Source: Phycisphaerales bacterium
GTDB lineage: Bacteria > Planctomycetota > Phycisphaerae > Phycisphaerales > SM1A02
Direction: 5' to 3'
Assembly (NCBI GenBank): GCA_030749435.1
Contig: JASMKH010000015.1
Location: 1 to 60,615 of the forward strand
DNA: 60,615 bases
In this document: positions 49,027-57,716 of the stretch, in pieces
How positions within the stretch are numbered: the stretch's first letter is position 1
How the letters are laid out: every line of letters begins with the position of its first letter
The notes under the pieces: model-generated
The model's input: only the letters and a program-made list of their open reading frames with translations
Told to the model about the DNA's origin: nothing
The model's database searches: none
Translations under genes and position numbers: made by a program

Positions 49027-50754
49027 TCAGACGCGGAAGATGGCGCCCATCTTGCGGCCCATCAGGACCGAGGCGCCGACGAGCGTCACGGCCAGCAGGG
49101 CCATCGCCCAGACGCCCATCGCGCTGGCGATGCCGGGGCCATCACCCAGACGCTCGAAGAGCACGTAGATCGCCTTGGTGATGGGGTAGTCGCGCTCCCG
49201 CTGGGCAAGGATCAGCGAGTCGCTGACCTCCAGCATGGCGAAGGAGAATGCCAGCAGCCCGCCGGCGACGAGGTTGGCCGTAATGAGCGGAATGACAACC
49301 GTCCGAATCGCCCGGGTCCGCGAGGCGCCGAGATTGAGGGCCGCCTCTTCCAGTTCTCCACTGGTCTGCTCAAGCCCGGCGACGGTCGATCGGACGACGT
49401 AGGGCAGCCGCCGCACGGCGTACGCGATGACCAGCAGCAGCACCGGATTGGGGTCGGCCCCGACGACCGAGATCACACCTTCGAGTGGGTCGTCCTTGCC
49501 GAAGGGCCAGCGAAGCGTCATCGCGACGTAGCCAAATGCCATGACGAGCCCCGGCACCGCCAGAGGCAGCATGGCGAGCGCGTCGACGAGTCCGCGGCCC
49601 TTGACCTTGACCCTCACAATCAGATAACCGATGGCCAGACCGATGATCAGATCAGCCCCAACTGCCAGCGATGAGTACAACAGGCTGTTCCGAATCGATC
49701 CGCTGGCAAGGGGATGCGAAAGGGCGGTGTCGTAATTGTGCATCGTCCACTGCGCGGGCAGCACGCTGTCGTACCACGCTCCCTCGACTGAGAGCGAGGC
49801 CAGTACCACGCTGACGTGGGGAAGCACCGCAGCGATGGTGACACCTCCGAAGAGGCAGATGGCTGCGATTCCCCCGACCGCCCCCAGCCTTCTGGGAACG
49901 GCGCGGATCGATGCCTTGGCGTACATCGTGCTTGACCGGCCACCGAGCAGGACCTTGCCGATCAGATACGTGCCAGCGGCGACGATGAGCAGCACAGCGG
50001 TGAGCGCATAGGGCTGGGTTGAGCCCTCCATTTCCTTGATGCCGTTGAAGATCTGAACCGGTGTGACCTGCTGGTAGTCGAACATCAGCGGGGTTCCCAG
50101 TTCGGTAAAGGACCAGATGAAGACGATGGTCCCGCCCGCAAACAGCCCCGGCCGGATGAGGGGCAGCACGATCTGTCGAAGCCGCCGCCACGCCGAGGCG
50201 CCCAGGCCCGAGGCGGCTTCTTCGAGGGCCGGATCGAGGTTCGCCAGCGCTGCCGCGGCGTTGAGGTAGATGATCGGATACAGGTGCAGTGCTTCGATCA
50301 ACACGATGGCCCAGAATCCGCCCTGGCCGATGAAGTCGACGCCGTGGTCGACCAGTCCGAGTGAAATCAACAGTTCGCTGATGGCCCCGTGCCGCCCGAG
50401 CAGGTGATGCAGCCCGATGGCGCCTACGAACGGGGGCAGAATGAGCGGCACCAGGATGACCGCGTTGAAGGCGGCCTTGCCCGGGAAGTCGCACTTGACC
50501 GACACCAGTGCAAGCGGAATGGAAATGATGATTGCGGCGGTCGTGGTGCACACTGCGATGCCGAGCGCGTTGAGCAGTCCGATGCGTGTGGATGGATCGC
50601 GAAGCACCTCAAGTACATGGTGCAGGGTGAACCCACCGCTCTTCGACTCGAACCCGACCGCGACCGTGAGCCAGATCGGATAGATCAGGAATACCGCAAA
50701 GCCAGCGAGAACGAGCGCGAGCAGGAGATAGGAGCCAAACCGGGCGCGGCGCAT
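49027..50754 (-). CDS. Iron(III)-type ABC transporter permease, fused double unit
   Basis: 575-residue inner-membrane protein with two binding-protein-dependent permease units, as in FbpB/ThiP-type importers. Each has the EAA loop that docks the ATPase: EEAASGLGASAWRRLRQIVLPLI and EEAALNLGASRTRAIRTVVIPLI. About twelve membrane helices are visible. Start ATG 50754 is chosen, since TACCAT lies 7 nt upstream and no Shine-Dalgarno is present; ATG 50763 would put the start in the -10 box. No ATPase or solute-binding protein is beside it, so the complete importer must be assembled from genes elsewhere. Confidence 0.88.
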   Translation of the reverse strand: MRRARFGSYLLLALVLAGFAVFLIYPIWLTVAVGFESKSGGFTLHHVLEVLRDPSTRIGLLNALGIAVCTTTAAIIISIPLALVSVKCDFPGKAAFNAVILVPLILPPFVGAIGLHHLLGRHGAISELLISLGLVDHGVDFIGQGGFWAIVLIEALHLYPIIYLNAAAALANLDPALEEAASGLGASAWRRLRQIVLPLIRPGLFAGGTIVFIWSFTELGTPLMFDYQQVTPVQIFNGIKEMEGSTQPYALTAVLLIVAAGTYLIGKVLLGGRSSTMYAKASIRAVPRRLGAVGGIAAICLFGGVTIAAVLPHVSVVLASLSVEGAWYDSVLPAQWTMHNYDTALSHPLASGSIRNSLLYSSLAVGADLIIGLAIGYLIVRVKVKGRGLVDALAMLPLAVPGLVMAFGYVAMTLRWPFGKDDPLEGVISVVGADPNPVLLLVIAYAVRRLPYVVRSTVAGLEQTSGELEEAALNLGASRTRAIRTVVIPLITANLVAGGLLAFSFAMLEVSDSLILAQRERDYPITKAIYVLFERLGDGPGIASAMGVWAMALLAVTLVGASVLMGRKMGAIFRV

Positions 50755-50761
50755 GGCGGGC

Positions 50762-50767
50762 ATGGTA
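50762..50767 (-). promoter_or_regulatory. -10 box TACCAT of the ABC permease gene
   Basis: TACCAT on the minus strand ends 7 nt before ATG 50754 and overlaps the alternative ATG at 50763. Confidence 0.4.
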
Positions 50768-50819
50768 GTGGACCGGGTTGGTCTGTCAGCGGCACCGTGT
50801 GAAGGTGGCGGTGGGTGCC

Positions 50820-52364
50820 TCAGCTGCCCCAGAGCTCGATGAGCAACAGGAGGTCCGCGCGGTCGACGATGCCCTCGCCGGTCAGGTCGGCGGCGCACTC
50901 GGTGCAGGAGGCCCACGACGACAGCAGTATCAGCAGGTCCTCGACTCCGACCTCGCCGCTGCCATCAAGGTCTGCATGGACCAGGGAGCCGGTTGTGAAC
51001 CAGGCGAGGGCGACATCGACATCACCCTCATCATCGTCACTGCGTTCAAGCCGCAGGACGTAGTGCCCCGCAGCCAGTCCGGTGATGTACAGATGCTCGA
51101 CCGGATCGACCTGGCTCTCGCTTCTGACATTCCCGCCTGCGAAGCGTTCGATACCGGCCTCGCCAACGAGTGAGTGCAACTCGCCCTCGACGGATCGGAG
51201 CAGTTCAATGTCGATGTTCGCGAGCGACCATCCGTTGAAGTTGGATGAAACACTTCGGTTCCATGCGGCACTGGCGACGAACTCCCCTGTCGGCCCCAGC
51301 GCATTGAAGTGCCACTGGACTGAGCTGGAGGCGATGAGGGTCTCCCTCGCCCATCCAGCCACATCGGCCGAGCCTGGTGTCTGCCTGCCTGCGGTGAGGA
51401 TCATGTGAGCACGATTGACATCAAGGATTCCGGCACCCATCTTCGGGTCGAGTGGAGCCGCCGTGAGGCCGCGCCGATTTCCGTCCTGAGGTGCTCCATT
51501 GGACCACACGTCCTCACTGCCAAGAGGGCCGGTGTGCTGGGCGGATGCCATCAGGATCGACTTGATCACATCAGGTTGCTCGCCGTCATCGTGCAGATTC
51601 ACATCGCTCCGCACCTCGCCAACGAGCATCGCTGCAGCTGCCGATACTGGGGAAGTTGAAAAACTCGTCGTCACTTCGGGGCCGCACAGGTCCGGTCGTT
51701 GTCGTCCCGGGCCCTCGTGCCCGGAAGGGACCTCGCCATGGCTGTGTTCGCCGTCTCTGCGGCCAACGGCGATGACGTTGAAGCAGTTTGCAAGCAGTGC
51801 TGTTTGTTGCGAACCGTTGTTGAGGCCGACGCACACCACGGGTCTGGTCGCGTGTGATTCGATCATCCAATCGATGCGCCGCATGATCTCTGTGTTGATG
51901 GAGTTCGTCCCGGTATCACCGACCCAGGAGTGATTCCAGACTTTGATGTTGCCCGGCACAGTTGGCTGCGCGGAACTGTTTCCGGTCTTCAGGCAGTCGT
52001 TGGCCAGAAAGCCGTTCACCTCATAGCACTGCACCTGCGAGACCTCCGGGGCCATGCCCGAGTCGTGCCCGCAGAGCCTGATTCCTACGGATCGGGCATG
52101 GCTCGAGACTCCCGAGGGTCCGGATCGGTACGTGATGACCTGCCCGTCGAACTCCGGGTTACAGGCAAGAGGAGTGCACTCGTCGAGTGCATAGTTCCCA
52201 TCGACTGCAGCCTCGACGATCGCGATGATGACACCGTCGCCGCGAGGAAGGTTCTCTTCTCCGAGCCTGTCAACCAGGTCCGTCCATTCACACACGCTGC
52301 GATAGTCCGCGCTACTGCTCGTGGCGGCCCCCAGAATGCAGAGGCACGCGATGGCCAGTCTCAT
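50820..52364 (-). CDS. Secreted subtilase-like protein with dockerin-like C-terminus (copy 1)
   Basis: 514-residue secreted protein. Signal peptide MRLAIACLCILGAATSSSA. The middle follows the S8 subtilase layout: IAIVEAAVDG (Glu where the catalytic Asp should be), SSHARSVG with the His, GMAPE, the oxyanion Asn in VCVGLNNG, VIAVGRRDG, and TTSFSTSPVSAAAAML with the Ser. After a beta-sandwich comes a pair of dockerin-like loops (DLDGSGEVGVEDLLILLSSW and DLTGEGIVDRADLLLLIELW) with SCTEC between. Its start overlaps the stop of the downstream-numbered paralogue by 4 nt, and both copies are 514 residues. Confidence 0.8.
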   Translation of the reverse strand: MRLAIACLCILGAATSSSADYRSVCEWTDLVDRLGEENLPRGDGVIIAIVEAAVDGNYALDECTPLACNPEFDGQVITYRSGPSGVSSHARSVGIRLCGHDSGMAPEVSQVQCYEVNGFLANDCLKTGNSSAQPTVPGNIKVWNHSWVGDTGTNSINTEIMRRIDWMIESHATRPVVCVGLNNGSQQTALLANCFNVIAVGRRDGEHSHGEVPSGHEGPGRQRPDLCGPEVTTSFSTSPVSAAAAMLVGEVRSDVNLHDDGEQPDVIKSILMASAQHTGPLGSEDVWSNGAPQDGNRRGLTAAPLDPKMGAGILDVNRAHMILTAGRQTPGSADVAGWARETLIASSSVQWHFNALGPTGEFVASAAWNRSVSSNFNGWSLANIDIELLRSVEGELHSLVGEAGIERFAGGNVRSESQVDPVEHLYITGLAAGHYVLRLERSDDDEGDVDVALAWFTTGSLVHADLDGSGEVGVEDLLILLSSWASCTECAADLTGEGIVDRADLLLLIELWGS

Positions 52365-53905
52365 GACCAGAGCGACAGTAACAGGAGCAGATCATCGACG
52401 TTGACCTGTCCGTCGTTGTTGAGGTCCTCTTCGCAGTCAAGGCAGTCTCCCCACGCGGCGAGCATCTGCAGCAGGTCATCGACACCGATGAACCCGTCGC
52501 CATTGAGGTCGCCCGGCAGGCCACCCGTTTCCGCGGCGGACGACCAGGCGAGTGCGACATCGACTGCGCCTCCGGAACCGTCTGCTCGCTGCAGGCGGAG
52601 CAGGTAGGTCCCGGGCACCAGATCATGCACGTTGATGAGTTCGACGTTGTCGATCTCGCTGGCGCTGGCGACATTGCCGCCTCCGAAACTCAAGTCATCG
52701 CCGATGAGGGAAATCGCATCGCTTCCCTCGACCACAAACAGCTCGATGTTGACATCGGCCAGGCTGTATGAGCCGAAGTTCGATGCGACTGTTCGATTCC
52801 ACGCTGCGACGACCGAGAGATTGGACGAGCCATCGGGCAGGCTGAATCGCCACCACCGTTCATCATCCGGACCCAGCGAGGCGAGGTCCCACCCGTGGGT
52901 CGTGGCTCCGCCGGCGGCATCCGAGTCAGACCCTCCCTCGGTCCGCCCACCGGACATGATCTGATGGGCGCGGTCCACGTTGAGATGGCCAGCACCCACG
53001 ACCTCGTCGAGCGGGCGGGCCGTCAGCCCCCGCTCCGGGCCATCCTGAGGGGCGTTGTTCGTCCAGTCGGCGCCGCTCGCGCCATTGTGGTCAGCCGAGG
53101 CCATCAGAATGGCACGGAGCGTCTCGGCTGCCTCGCCTTCGGCGGGAAGGGCATCATCGTCCCGGACCATCTCGGTCAGCATGGCTGCAGCCGCGGAGAT
53201 GATCGGCGTGGCCTCGCTGGTGAGCCACCGAGGGGCACAGATGTCAGGGCGCATGCGCCCCTGACCTTCGTACGGTGCCGGTACGTCTCCTGCTGCGTGG
53301 TCACCGTCGCGTCTTCCGACGGCGACGGTGTTGAATCCGTAGGAGAGCAGCGCCGCCTGCTCGGTGCCGTTGTTGAGCCCGACCGCTACGAACACATCGT
53401 CCCGGTCAACGACCCAGTCCATTCGCCGAAGTGCCTCATGGTCGTACGTCGTATTGCCGAAGGAGCCGACCCACGAGTGGCTCCAGATCTTCTGCGCGCC
53501 CATCGAGTCCAGCGGCGGCGTCGATCCGGTGCCGACGTTGAGGTATCCACCCTGAAGCCAATCATTGACCTCAAAGCAGTTGATGAACCACACCCCCGAT
53601 GCCATGCTCGTGTCATTGCCGTAGTAGTACTTCCCGACAGTGGTTGCGTGCGATGAGGCGCTGGTGGGTCCGCCCGATCGCCGAATGAGGTACTTGCCAT
53701 CGAACTCGGGATCCGAAGCGTCGGGCATGTAGGAGCCCTCGCCATTTGGCGCCTCGACCTGGCCGACAATGACGTCATCCCCGGTAGGCACATTCTCGAG
53801 TCCGACGCGGGCGACAAGATCGTCCCATCCGCACAGCGTGTGGTAGTCGGCGTGAACGCTGCCGCCAGCGGCCGCCACGATCACTGCGGTGACAGACCAT
53901 TTCAT
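52361..53905 (-). CDS. Secreted subtilase-like protein with dockerin-like C-terminus (copy 2)
   Basis: 514-residue paralogue of the next gene. Signal peptide MKWSVTAVIVAAAGGSVHA. It shows VGQVEAPNGEG (Glu in the Asp place), SSHATTVG, KIWSHSWVG, VFVAVGLNNG, VAVGRRDGDH, and TSEATPIISAAAAML with the Ser; then a beta domain, and two loops GDLNGDGFIGVDDLLQMLAAW and DLNNDGQVNVDDLLLLLSLW with DCLDC between them. ATG 53905 has AGGAG about 6 nt upstream; the open frame to 54163 runs into the lipoprotein gene and is not used. Whether it is an active protease is uncertain. Confidence 0.8.
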   Translation of the reverse strand: MKWSVTAVIVAAAGGSVHADYHTLCGWDDLVARVGLENVPTGDDVIVGQVEAPNGEGSYMPDASDPEFDGKYLIRRSGGPTSASSHATTVGKYYYGNDTSMASGVWFINCFEVNDWLQGGYLNVGTGSTPPLDSMGAQKIWSHSWVGSFGNTTYDHEALRRMDWVVDRDDVFVAVGLNNGTEQAALLSYGFNTVAVGRRDGDHAAGDVPAPYEGQGRMRPDICAPRWLTSEATPIISAAAAMLTEMVRDDDALPAEGEAAETLRAILMASADHNGASGADWTNNAPQDGPERGLTARPLDEVVGAGHLNVDRAHQIMSGGRTEGGSDSDAAGGATTHGWDLASLGPDDERWWRFSLPDGSSNLSVVAAWNRTVASNFGSYSLADVNIELFVVEGSDAISLIGDDLSFGGGNVASASEIDNVELINVHDLVPGTYLLRLQRADGSGGAVDVALAWSSAAETGGLPGDLNGDGFIGVDDLLQMLAAWGDCLDCEEDLNNDGQVNVDDLLLLLSLWS

Positions 53906-54002
53906 CGCTCGCTCCTCATTGGTCCCAATTCGTCTCCTGAATACCCGAGCGTACCACCAGCCCGAGGGCATGCAAGGCGGGAAATCCGAGTCAGCAGGCG
54001 AT

Positions 54003-54665
54003 TCAGCCGGTCGGCGGCTCGGATTCGGCCTGGACGGGTTGGTCGGCCTGGAGCGCCTGCTCCAAGGCGGCGAGCAGCTTGCGTTCCGCACTGCGGTCCC
54101 GGCTCGTGGGAATCCACACCACACCCCGTGGAGGTTGCTCCCAGCGGGGATCATGCCCGACACGCGTTGGCTGAGACTTGAGTTTCGGGCTCCACGTACT
54201 CCGCATGACGTCGGGCCTGTGCCCGTGCTCGACGTAGACCCACGCTCGCAGATCGAGCGGTTCGTCCAGCCGTGTCAGGTCCTGCAGCCCCTGGCGGGCG
54301 ACGTAGTCCGGAGACTCGAACTCGGGCTTGGTTGTCCGAGCGAGCGAAGCGGTTCCGACCGGGCGAAACTCAATCCGAACCCGTGTTCGAGTCTTGGAGA
54401 GTGTGTTCTCGACAATCGTGTCGAAGTCCTCGGTATTGAGCATCCATGGCTCGATGAACGACCCGGCCTGCACTGAATCGGACTCAATCACGCCGCTCCG
54501 CGGATCCATGAATGCCGGCTCCCACCCGCGATCCCGAATCAATGCGACGGTGGTTGCAAAGGCCTCCTGATACTGTCCAGAGGCGATGGTGAGCATGTCA
54601 GGGCCCCGATGCGCGGTGCAGCCTGCGAGAACGAGCGTTGCGGCGGCGATGCAGGGTCGGATCAT
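54003..54665 (-). CDS. Lipoprotein of unknown function
   Basis: 220-residue lipoprotein with signal MIRPCIAAATLVLAGC (lipobox VLAGC). Mature part begins TAHRGPDMLT, has a region IRDRGWEPAFMDPRSGVIESDSV followed by strands (RVRIEFRPVG, LDLRAWVYVEHG), and a C-terminal helix. The first half resembles small lipoproteins that form a two-layer beta fold, but no family is certain. TAGACT lies 9 nt before ATG 54665. It is followed on the same strand by the two subtilase-like genes, 97 bp downstream. Confidence 0.75.
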   Translation of the reverse strand: MIRPCIAAATLVLAGCTAHRGPDMLTIASGQYQEAFATTVALIRDRGWEPAFMDPRSGVIESDSVQAGSFIEPWMLNTEDFDTIVENTLSKTRTRVRIEFRPVGTASLARTTKPEFESPDYVARQGLQDLTRLDEPLDLRAWVYVEHGHRPDVMRSTWSPKLKSQPTRVGHDPRWEQPPRGVVWIPTSRDRSAERKLLAALEQALQADQPVQAESEPPTG

Positions 54666-54674
54666 GTCGACCCG

Positions 54675-54680
54675 AGTCTA
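54675..54680 (-). promoter_or_regulatory. -10 box TAGACT of the lipoprotein gene
   Basis: TAGACT on the minus strand ends 9 nt before ATG 54665, with no Shine-Dalgarno between. Confidence 0.4.
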
Positions 54681-54809
54681 CCGATTCGGCCTTGGATCCG
54701 CTGATCTTGGCTTGACCTGATGCCGATGAAGAGTACCGTCGAACGTACACGTCTCGGTTTCGCTTGGGTGGGAGCGTTCCGGGTCTAAGGGGCGAAGGAG
54801 GGAGTCCTC

Positions 54810-56705
54810 GTGCATCAAAGACGTTCCGCGGCCACCCTGACGGCCCTGGCGGTCATCGGGGGGCTGGTGGCCGGTACCTCCGCCGATCAGATTCAGGTGC
54901 CCACGACCGCTGAGGACTTCCACCAGCCGGGAAGCCAACCGATGCTGACTGGGCTTGAGCCCTTCTCGGAGTCGTGGTCGTGCAGCAGTTGCCACAACTT
55001 CACCGACGATGATAATCCCGACGCCGTGACCTCCCCGTTCATCAACTGGGCGGGCACCATGATGGCGCAGTCCGCCCGGGACCCTGTCTGGCAGGCGGCG
55101 GTGGTGATTGCGAGTCAGGATGCGGCTGGCGCTGCCGAGTACTGCATCCGATGCCACTCGCCAACCGGATGGGCCAATGGCCGCAGTACCTCGGGTGAGC
55201 TCGACGACTTGCTGGACCCCGATGACTTTGACGGCATCAACTGTGCCTTCTGCCACCGGATCGTGGATCCGATTGCCTCGGTTGAGAATCCACCACAGGA
55301 CGCGGACATCCTCCAGGCGCTCATCGACGACGGGACGTACCCGGATCCCGCACATCCCGGGAACGGTCGGTTCATCTTCGATCCGCAGGACGACCGCCGC
55401 GGCCCGCTGGACGATGTTGGCATCAACATGCACGGTGCTGCCCAGATCGTGTACTCACCGCATCATTCAGAATCGTCGATATGCGCCACGTGCCACGACC
55501 TTGGTAACCCGGTGTTCAGTTGGAACGAATCGACCGAGTCGTATGAGCTCAATGACATGGATGCCGCGCACCCGACCCAGAACACCTATCACATGTTCCC
55601 CGAGCAGCGGACCTACAGCGAGTGGCTCAACAGCGAGTTTGCGGCCGGTGGTGTTGCGTTCCCCGACGGTCGATTCGGTGGCGACGGTCACCCTGACGGG
55701 GTGATGAAGTCATGCCAGGATTGCCACATGCCCAAGACGCACGGGGCGAACTGCAGTTTCTGGTACCTCCCGGACATCGGTTCGCGTGACGACATCGATG
55801 TCCACGGATTCGCGGGCGGCAACACGTGGGTCATCGGCGCCGTTCACGATTTGTGGGACCCAACCTACACCGGCCTGACCGACGAGATTGTCTCGATGTC
55901 CATGCAGCGGACGGCCGACATGCTCGCCGCCGCAAGCGACATGGACGTCAACCAGAATGGCGCGCAACTCGATATCCGGGTGACGAACTGGTCGGGCCAC
56001 AAACTTCCCACCGGGATGCCTGAAGGCCGTCGTATGTGGCTGAACATCGAGTTCCATGACGATGCTGGCGGGGTGCTGCAGGAACTTGGCTCGTACAACT
56101 GGCTCACCGCCGAACTGGATGAGGCCAGCACGCATGTCTGGGAAGCGAGACTCGGCGTCTCTGAGGCGATCGCCGATGCAACCGGCGTGCCCTCTGGCGA
56201 GTCGTACCACCTCGTACTGTGTGACGAGATCACCAAGGACAATCGGATCCCCCCGGTTGGGTTTACCAACGCCGCCTTCGAGGCCATTCAAGCCGCGCCG
56301 GTCGGCGCGACGTACGCGGACGGTCAGCATTGGTCAGACACGGTGTTTGAGATTCCGCAGGGCGCGGCAGAGGCGGTGGTCACGATGTACTTCCAGACGA
56401 CCACGCGTGACATGATGGAGTTCCTGCGAGACGCCAACGTCACCGACGACCGTGGCCAGATCGCGTGGGACGCCTATGTGGCCCGCGGAATGTCGCCCCC
56501 GGTCGTCATGGACGCCACCACGATTGACCTGGATGAGGTCGTGTCGGTACCGGGAGACGTCAATGGCGATGGCGAGGTGACGATCGACGACCTGCTGGAA
56601 CTCCTCTCGCAGTGGGGCCCGTGCCCAGGCTGCTCGGGAGATCTGAATGGCGATGATCAGGTCAGTGTGGATGACCTGCTGGAGTTGCTCGGATACCTCA
56701 CGTGA
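54810..56705 (+). CDS. Secreted pentaheme cytochrome c with dockerin-like C-terminus
   Basis: 631-residue exported cytochrome. Signal peptide to about residue 25 (AGTSA). Five c-type heme sites: C58SSCH, C112IRCH, C145AFCH, C225ATCH and C302QDCH. The C-terminal half is a beta domain (VTNWSGHKLPTGMPEGRRMWLNIEF) similar to that of multiheme proteins with a cytochrome c554-like part. The end carries two dockerin-like loops (GDVNGDGEVTIDDLLELLSQW and GDLNGDDQVSVDDLLELLGYL) with PCPGC between. GTG 54810 has AAGGAGG (54796-54802) 7 nt upstream. Heme attachment requires a cytochrome c maturation system, not seen here. Confidence 0.92.
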   Translation: MHQRRSAATLTALAVIGGLVAGTSADQIQVPTTAEDFHQPGSQPMLTGLEPFSESWSCSSCHNFTDDDNPDAVTSPFINWAGTMMAQSARDPVWQAAVVIASQDAAGAAEYCIRCHSPTGWANGRSTSGELDDLLDPDDFDGINCAFCHRIVDPIASVENPPQDADILQALIDDGTYPDPAHPGNGRFIFDPQDDRRGPLDDVGINMHGAAQIVYSPHHSESSICATCHDLGNPVFSWNESTESYELNDMDAAHPTQNTYHMFPEQRTYSEWLNSEFAAGGVAFPDGRFGGDGHPDGVMKSCQDCHMPKTHGANCSFWYLPDIGSRDDIDVHGFAGGNTWVIGAVHDLWDPTYTGLTDEIVSMSMQRTADMLAAASDMDVNQNGAQLDIRVTNWSGHKLPTGMPEGRRMWLNIEFHDDAGGVLQELGSYNWLTAELDEASTHVWEARLGVSEAIADATGVPSGESYHLVLCDEITKDNRIPPVGFTNAAFEAIQAAPVGATYADGQHWSDTVFEIPQGAAEAVVTMYFQTTTRDMMEFLRDANVTDDRGQIAWDAYVARGMSPPVVMDATTIDLDEVVSVPGDVNGDGEVTIDDLLELLSQWGPCPGCSGDLNGDDQVSVDDLLELLGYLT

Positions 56706-56728
56706 CTCCCGGCAGTACCCGAACGCGG

Positions 56729-56734
56729 TACCAT
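56729..56734 (+). promoter_or_regulatory. Candidate -10 box TACCAT of pyrB
   Basis: TACCAT ends 10 nt before ATG 56745. It overlaps the earlier in-frame ATG at 56733, which argues against that start. Confidence 0.35.
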
Positions 56735-56744
56735 GTGTCCCCGG

Positions 56745-57701
56745 ATGGCGATGACGAGCGTTAGTACGCGGCACGTGCTCGGTTTGCGGGAGATGCCCCG
56801 TGAGCGGCTTGTTGGCCTTCTTGAGTCGGCCTCGTCATTGTTGCCGGTCGTTACGGGCGAATCAGGACCTCGCGACGCGCTGGCGGCGCGGGTCATCGCC
56901 AATCTCTTCCTGGAGAACTCAACGCGAACCCGCGTGTCGTTTACCGTGGCCGCGCACCGGCTCGGAGCCACGACGGTCGACCTCCTCGGATCGACGAGCA
57001 GCGCAAGCAAGGGCGAGACGCTGGTCGACACGGCCCGCAACGTCGCGGCGATGGGGGTCGATGCGATTGTCATTCGATGCGGCGCCAGTGGAGGTGCCCA
57101 CCTTGTGTCGCGGCACGTCGACTGTCCGGTCATCAATGCCGGTGACGGGACGTGCGAGCACCCGACGCAGGGGCTTCTTGACGCGCTGGCCCTGACACAG
57201 GCCCTCGGCTCGCTGGATTTGACCGGCTGCACCATCGGTATCACTGGCGACATCGTCCACAGCCGCGTCGCTCGCTCCGCGGCGTATGCCCTGACGAGCA
57301 TCGGAGCCGACGTCATCCTGATCGGGCCGCCTTCCATGGCGCCTCGCTCGCTCGAGGGGCTGCTTGCGGGATTGAACCAGACCGGCCGAGGAACGGTCCG
57401 AGTATGCGAGGACTTCGAGGGCGTGCTGCCGATTCTGGACGCGGCGATGATGCTCCGCGTGCAGTTTGAGCGAGGGGCAGCCATCACCAGTGACTACGCA
57501 GCGATGTACGGAATGACTCCCGCGCGGGCTGCGAGGCTGCCGGAAGGCGCGTTCATCATGCATCCGGGTCCGATCAACCGGGGGCTGGAGTTGGACAATG
57601 AAACAGCCGATGGACCTCGCAGCATCATTCTGAACCAGGTGACCAGTGGCGTGGCTGTGCGGATGGCGGTGCTGCTGGAGCAACTCGGACCTCATTTGTG
57701 A
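56745..57701 (+). CDS. pyrB: Aspartate carbamoyltransferase catalytic subunit
   Basis: Makes N-carbamoyl-aspartate in pyrimidine synthesis. The 318-residue product has the carbamoyl-phosphate site NSTRTRVSF, SSASKGETLVDTARN (the Ser-Lys loop), GDGTCEHPTQGLLDALAL (HPTQ), GDIVHSRVARS, and MHPGPINRGLE, all diagnostic. Two neighbouring in-frame ATGs (56733, 56751) are alternative starts; 56745 is chosen because the -10-like TACCAT overlaps 56733. pyrI and pyrC do not follow, suggesting a class with PyrB alone or unlinked dihydroorotase. The GH15 gene begins 15 bp later. Confidence 0.94.
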   Translation: MAMTSVSTRHVLGLREMPRERLVGLLESASSLLPVVTGESGPRDALAARVIANLFLENSTRTRVSFTVAAHRLGATTVDLLGSTSSASKGETLVDTARNVAAMGVDAIVIRCGASGGAHLVSRHVDCPVINAGDGTCEHPTQGLLDALALTQALGSLDLTGCTIGITGDIVHSRVARSAAYALTSIGADVILIGPPSMAPRSLEGLLAGLNQTGRGTVRVCEDFEGVLPILDAAMMLRVQFERGAAITSDYAAMYGMTPARAARLPEGAFIMHPGPINRGLELDNETADGPRSIILNQVTSGVAVRMAVLLEQLGPHL

Positions 57702-57716
57702 CGGAGTTCCTCCTGA

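Noticed and set aside
32957-56705. A true cellulosome (cohesin-dockerin) system
   Set aside because: No cohesin, scaffoldin or cellulase is in the window; the tails differ from classical dockerins by the Cys pair and are better described as dockerin-like.
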